In this document: positions 59,063-64,000 of the stretch, in pieces
Numbering within the stretch: position 1 is the first letter of the stretch
How the letters are laid out: each line of letters begins with the position of its first letter
DNA from: Artocarpus heterophyllus
Taxonomy: Eukaryota > Streptophyta > Magnoliopsida > Rosales > Moraceae
Assembly: GCA_025403435.1 (NCBI GenBank)
Contig: CM046345.1
Coordinates: 8,374,235 to 8,438,234 of the forward strand
Length of the DNA stretch: 64,000 nt
Direction: 5' to 3'
The notes under the pieces: model-generated
The model's database searches: none
The model's input: the letters and a program-made list of their open reading frames with translations, nothing else
What the model was told of the DNA's origin: nothing
Made by a program: the position numbers and the translations under genes

Positions 59063-59930
59063 GTCATGTATTATCACATCAAAAGACTATAGATTTAATA
59101 TATATATTATTTAATACTTATAAGAATTAAATATTATATAATATATATACATGTCATATTCACTCGTGAGTGAATATGGCATTAAATTTCCCCAATGCAT
59201 ATCACATCACAATAGGCCTGACAAGTTTTTTTCTTTTCATTTTTTTCTATTTTTTATTTTTTTCCTTGTAGGCATGCTTTACTTTTGAGAAGTAAAGTTG
59301 AGAATCAGATGCTGAATCTGTAGGTCATGTATTATCACATCAAATAACTATACATTTAATATATATATTATTTGATACATGTAAGAATTAAATATTATAT
59401 AATATATATACATGCCATATATACTCGTGAGTGAACATGGCATTAGATTCTCCCATGCACATCACATTGCAATAGGCCTGACAAGCTCTTTTATTTTTGC
59501 ATTTTTTAATTTTTTTTTCTTGTAGGCATTGTTAGTATGTGTGGAGTTTAATTATTACCCTGACACAAATTGCCCATACGTAGAGGTTGTAAGCTGATCG
59601 ACCTTCGTGGTAAGGTCAACGTGGGGGTTGGAAGGAGTGTGGTAAACCCCCCTCTTGGGAGTCCGCCCCTTAGGCAAAAATTTTATATGCAAGTTTATTT
59701 TACATAAGGGTAGTTTGGGTTTTTTACATAAGGCATGCTTTGCTTTTGAGAAGCAAAGCTAAGAATCTGATACTGAGTCTATAGGTCATGTATTATCATA
59801 TCAAAATACTATACATTTAATATATATATATATTATTTAATGCATATAAGAATTAAATATTATATAATTTATACATGCCATATTCACCCGTGAGTGACAT
59901 GGCATTATATATTCCTATGCAATTATAAAG
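59063..59930. repeat. three direct repeats in the hAT left arm, about 200-255-bp units
   Basis: Units A (59063-59270), B (59271-59526) and C (59732-59930) share gtcatgtattatcayatcaaa, aatatatatattatttaat, a gap, and a cactcgtgagtga inverted repeat followed by atggcattara. B and C also begin ggcatgctttrcttttgaga. An unrelated stretch (59527-59731) separates B from C. The array lies between the left terminus and the transposase. Confidence 0.85.
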
Positions 59931-60310
59931 GGGCAGGCCTAACATAGAGGCTCAGAAAGAAGGCTTGCAATGTGCAAAGCTGAGACGTTAAGTCTTCAGC
60001 GAATTATCTAATCAAATCACACTTGAAAGAAAAAATAAAAAAAGATTTAAAAAATTAAAAAAAAACTTTTTTACCTATAAATAAACGTAGAACATTCATA
60101 GAGATACTTATTCAACAAACTTCTAAGATCTTATATATTGTCTTTTTTTTAGATTACTTAGAGTTCTTTAGAAAGAAAAAAAAACTTGAAGGTATAATTT
60201 ATTTCATTTGTTGTTCATTAATTTTGTATTGTTATAAGTTAATTTTATTGTATAATTATTTTATTTAATTTTTATGTTACGTTAATTTATTGTTATTTTT
60301 TATTGAAGCT

Positions 60311-62399
60311 ATGGCATCATCACATAGAGGGAGAGCCAACGTTTCACATTTGATGATTAACGAAGAAGAACAATTTAATGATCCACTGGAAGAAATTGAA
60401 GTTGACTTACTATCTCAAGTTGATGGCTTCTCTGAAGTCACTCATAAGGGCAAAAGGAAAGTTCAACGAACTTTACCAGTTTGGAGTTGCTTTGATCTCG
60501 TAACACGTACAAACAAGAATGGTGTAATAGAAGAGCGTGCAATTTGCAAAGTATGCAAACAAGACTACACAAGTAAATCCTCTTCTGGCACTAGTCACTT
60601 AGAGAGGCATCGTAAAAAATGCAAAGCTAAGCATGGTGTAGGTGGTGTTGATTGTCGTCAACAAACACTTCAATTTAGCCGTGATGGTAGTGTTACCAAT
60701 TAGTTATATGACCAACAAAGAGCTAGAGAATGGCATGCTAGATATTTGGCTAGTGCTCAATAACCAATTAGCTTTTGAGGAGTACATTCAAAATGCTTAT
60801 AATCCATAATATAGGCGTGTTTTAAGAATTACCACAAGAGTTGACACCATGAAAGTTTTTCATCAATAAGGAAAAAGTTAGTAACTGAATTTAGTTCATT
60901 CACTGCATCTGTTGCATGCACATATAATTTGTAGGAAAGTCATATCAAAACTAGTTATATCTATGTAACTGCACATTATGTGTATAAAGATTGGTCTTTT
61001 TCAGAAAAGGTTAATTGCTTTTCGACCAATGCCTTATCTACATGATGCCAAGGCTATTCATGATATCATCATGGAAGTTTTTGATTTTTATGGCATTAAA
61101 GAAAAGGTTTTGAGCATCACATTTGACAATGCATCTGCTAATACTGATGCTATTAACCTTTTCAAAACAACATTGAGACTACAACATGGTGAAACACTTT
61201 TTCACCAAAGATGTGCTTGTCATATTATTAACTTGTGTGTTCAAGATGGCATGAAATTTTTTCAAGGTTACTTAGAAAATATTCGAACGGCCTTGGGTTA
61301 GATAGCAAGTTTTGGCTCTCGAATTGAAGAGTTTGCTAAACTTTGCAAGAGAGCAAGCATGAAACCCAAAAAACTTCCAACTGAGATAGGACACTGGTGG
61401 AATTCAACATATTTGATGCTGAATGCATGCCTACCATACAAAGAGGTCAAAACAACGTATTACAACTTGAAGAATCCAACTGAGCCGCTTTAAGAATTTG
61501 ATTGGCAAATTGCTTCATGCTTCTACAATTTCTTAAAGGTTTTTTTATGAAGCCACTCTCTAACTCTCAGGTGTGTACTATCTCACCTCTTCTCATGCAT
61601 TACATAAATTATACGACATTGCTGCAACTTTTGATATGCATAGAGATTTTGACATGTTTAGGGAATATGTTGAGTTCATGGAACAAAAATTCAAAAAATA
61701 TTAAGAGCGTGTTCCACCTTTGTATTGCATAGCCGCTGTATTGGATCTAAGAGTTAAATTAGCTGGTGTTGAATATTTGCTTAAGGGTATAGGGAAAAAA
61801 TTAAGGGTGCATTTTGACATCATAACCATTCAAAATGTGCAAGCAAAAGTTAACAACATATTTACTGCATATAATGAAAAATATGGAGGAGGCCAAATAG
61901 TATCCCCTGCACCTTTAGCAAATACTACATCTGTACCACATGGTTCTTCTTGGGCAAGTATGATTAGTTACACCAGATTTGGTTTCGATGCATCATCCAC
62001 ATCTTCAACATGTAGTGAATTGGAAAACTATCTGGAAACAAATTTTGCGGCATTCATTTTCAATGAGCAAGGTGGTGGTCATGATTTCAATAAGTTTGAT
62101 CTTTTGTCATTTTGGAGATCACAGTCATGAACTTTTCTTGTGCTCTCTAACATGGCTTGGCTTGTGATATACTAACCATACCATTGTCCACAGTTGCAAG
62201 TGAACAAGTATTTAGTTGTAGTGGTAGAGTACTTGATGAACGACGTGTACGTATGAGTGACGATATTCTGGAAGCAATAATATACGTCAAAGATTGGGAG
62301 GATGCTCGCAGAAGAAGCCAAGAAGTTCAAGATGATTGGGTTTATGACTTTGAAAATTTGGAAATTTCTGATACTCCTACTAGGAGTAATACGTTGTAA
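60311..62399 (+). pseudogene. hAT (Ac-like) transposase, interrupted
   Basis: An N-terminal BED zinc finger is present (about 60475-60630: PVWSCFD, CKVCKQDY and the SHLERHRKKC end). The catalytic-core region LSITFDNASANTDAI (about 61110) and RCACHIINLCVQDGMK (about 61210) follow, then WWNSTYLML (about 61395). The C-terminal dimerisation region has SVASEQ-type STVASEQVFSCSGRV (about 62185) and DERRVRMSDDILEAI. Stops occur at 60701-60703, near 60761, 61300 and 61492, and there are frame changes near 61730 and 62130. The transposase is therefore inactive. The start ATGGCATCATCAC at 60311 is preferred over the upstream ATG because it precedes the hydrophilic N-terminus. Confidence 0.9.
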
Positions 62400-62831
62400 T
62401 TAATTATGAACAATATTTTTTATGTTTTTTTGTTTTTAGTAATTTTGTAAACATCTTATGTATAATTATCCCGATTGTACTTTTTTTTTCCTAACCAAGG
62501 TTTTGTCCCATTGTGTTTTCCTTGGAAAGGTTTTTATAAGGCAATCATAAATAAAATATTCCTTTTCATATTTCCTTTGACTATTCAAACTTTTATATTT
62601 GTTAACTTGTTTAAAAATTCAAAAATAAAAATTTGAAAAGCACATGCTTCGATGTGCTGGCCCATTTAAACCCATGATGGGCCAAGATGGGCCGGCCCAT
62701 TTAAGGCCCACAACACGACTCATATAAAATTGGCCCGCGAGTCGGGCTGGGTCAAGGTATTTTTAATATGGGCCGGCCCGGCCCGGCTTGTGGCCCATAT
62801 GGGCCTAAGGAGAACGGATCGGCCCATTAGT

Positions 62832-63875
62832 TGCTACTGAAAGATTTAAATCGTAAATGGTTTAAGCGGATGAGTTTAAACGAGTGTATGATCGTCAGTT
62901 TAGTTTGTATATTATTTAGAGTTAATAGACTTAAATTCAAATTCAAGTATTAAGAATTTTTATATACGTATTTATTTTTCTTAAAATTTAAATTAAATGA
63001 ATATCAAGAATTCAAATTTTTAGAGTTTTGACCTCCCTTAAATTCTTGATACTCGGATATCTTTGGTACAGTAAAAATTAAAATTCTATCTCCTATATTT
63101 GAAAAAAAAAATCATAACTTCTTCATTTAATATCCAATTGTGATTATTATTTTTTCATTGTCTTTCTAGTAAGGAGAGGAATAAATTAAGATCCATATTA
63201 TATATTTTTTAGGATCATTAACATTAAGATTTTATTAAATTTGTTAATAAATCAAAAACTATTTTCAGTTTCCCTCCAAACACAAATTTTAATTTTATTA
63301 CATATTTAAATTAAAACTTAAATGCACATCTAAATATCAATTCTGATAACAATTCAAATCACTAATTTAAATCCTAATTCAAATCACACAAGTCGAATCA
63401 AATCACTAATTTGAATCTATTTACCAAACAGATCCTTAAAATACACCATAAAATGACATTCATTAATCTGCACCTTCTTCCTCTACAGCCATAATCACTA
63501 TTTCAATCCTTTGAACACAACACTAAATAAGTACATATTTTATGTGAAACTTTGGCCGTGTTTGTTTTTATTCTCAGAATTTTTAGAAATGTTTTTGCAC
63601 ATTTTTTGAGGTAAAAATTTTAAAAACACTTTCAACATAATTCTTAAAAAATTATTATTTTTTTAAACGAAAATATTTTTACCTATTATAAAAACATTAC
63701 CAAACGATCCCTTTGAGCCTTTTATTTTTATTTTTACTTTTTTTAATGAACAGTGCTTTCATTAAAGTAAGAAAGCAAAGGAGCGAAGAACCAAAAAAAA
63801 TAAGGGGAAAAAAAATTCAAAAAGCAAGCTGACACAGAGGTCTCCTCTCCCCACTATCAAATAAGTAACAAATTA
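62832..63875. other. intergenic, AT-rich
   Basis: No gene or recognisable element. The segment 62980-63420 is rich in AAATT words, and 63540-63720 is poly-T rich. Confidence 0.65.
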
Positions 63876-64000
63876 ATGTTTCCTTTGGTTGATGCGAAAT
63901 GCGTGGCTCGTGATGGTGTTATTAAGGTTATTAAGCGGAAAGTACATACGGATGTTATCAAGAAACGACTGTTGTGTTTGGGGAACATTGGTTCAAACCG
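63876..64000 (+). CDS. possible 5' end of an unidentified coding region, cut by the window edge
   Basis: From ATG 63876 the frame stays open to the last base (41 codons). It encodes a basic segment with ARDGVIKVIKRKVHTDVIKK and then LLCLGN. Base composition (about 45% GC) is higher than the AT-rich flank, and the preceding 100 bp look like a leader. I do not recognise the protein. It may be a real exon or a chance open frame; no in-frame stop separates it from the upstream sequence nearby, so the start is also uncertain. Confidence 0.35.
   Translation, partial: MFPLVDAKCVARDGVIKVIKRKVHTDVIKKRLLCLGNIGSN

Larger units (their letters stand above)
58708..62831 (+). mobile_element. degenerate Ac-like hAT transposon with GGCCCA-rich ends
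   Basis: A broken hAT transposase (60311-62399) lies between two blocks dense in GGCCCA/GGGCC words (58715-58950 and 62655-62826), the pattern of subterminal transposase-binding repeats. The ends are inferred: TAGGCCGTACTGTTC on the left against TGGGCCGATCCGTTC (inverted right) match at 12 of 15. Flanking 8-mers TGCTATAG (58700-58707) and TGCTACTG (62832-62839) match at 6 of 8. Boundaries may be off by a few bases. The length, about 4.1 kb, is normal for an autonomous Ac-like element. Confidence 0.7.

Noticed and set aside
1..64000. tRNA, rRNA, CRISPR, bacterial-type operons or viral genomes
   Set aside because: No tRNA cloverleaf boxes, rRNA cores or regularly spaced repeat arrays of CRISPR type were seen. 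All reverse-transcriptase sequences are Copia-type retrotransposons, with no viral movement or coat protein.

Overview
The window is nuclear DNA from a flowering plant, most likely a eudicot. It is AT-rich, its genes are split by GT-AG introns, and it is crowded with plant-type Copia, long-LTR and hAT elements. I found three intact host genes, and every exon junction in them closes in phase. They are a mitochondrial aldehyde dehydrogenase of the ALDH2B type (minus, 17432-21741, 11 exons, 541 aa), a nuclear HtrA/Deg protease of the DEG9 type (plus, 42767-47840, 9 exons, 572 aa), and a WAT1-related/UMAMIT EamA transporter (minus, 49303-57540, 7 exons, 365 aa). A possible start of another coding region runs off the right end (63876-64000).

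Layout. 1-14912 is a stack of nested retroelements whose layers can be separated by target-site duplications (TSDs). A minus-strand Copia element is cut in its pol region by an LTR of its own family in the opposite orientation (1740-5136, TSD AATAT). That LTR is itself cut by a 1.4-kb LTR (2675-4093, TSD CTTTT). The 5' LTR of the Copia element is cut by a 5.3-kb LTR-like unit (8241-13539, TSD CAGCG) that carries a hAT-type non-autonomous element. 14913-17431 is a spacer with a diverged tandem duplication, followed by the ALDH2B gene. 21950-25700 is its upstream spacer, with a near-identical 189-bp tandem duplication and a second copy of ALDH2B intron 1 sequence. 25700-36137 is TE debris: a Copia RT/RNase H fragment and several non-coding long-LTR relics. 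A 100-N assembly gap (36138-36237) is followed by an eroded Copia element with one recognisable LTR (39162-39496) and a diverged minisatellite (39830-40480).

DEG9 follows, with a hAT-type element in its last intron. The WAT1-related gene lies next to it, convergent and about 1.46 kb away. Intron 3 of that gene is swollen to 6.6 kb by a complete but inactivated Copia element on the opposite strand (51701-56486, 243-bp LTRs, TSD ACAAT) and by a 290-bp hAT-type MITE. Upstream lies a degenerate Ac-like hAT element with a broken transposase (58708-62831).

The host genes do not form a pathway. From memory, DEG9 and several UMAMIT genes are also neighbours on Arabidopsis chromosome 5, so that pair may be conserved microsynteny. 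I did not see a clearly new biological system. The most interesting material is the nested insertion history, the antisense Copia inside the transporter gene, the palindrome-rich non-coding elements, and the duplicated ALDH2B intron segment.
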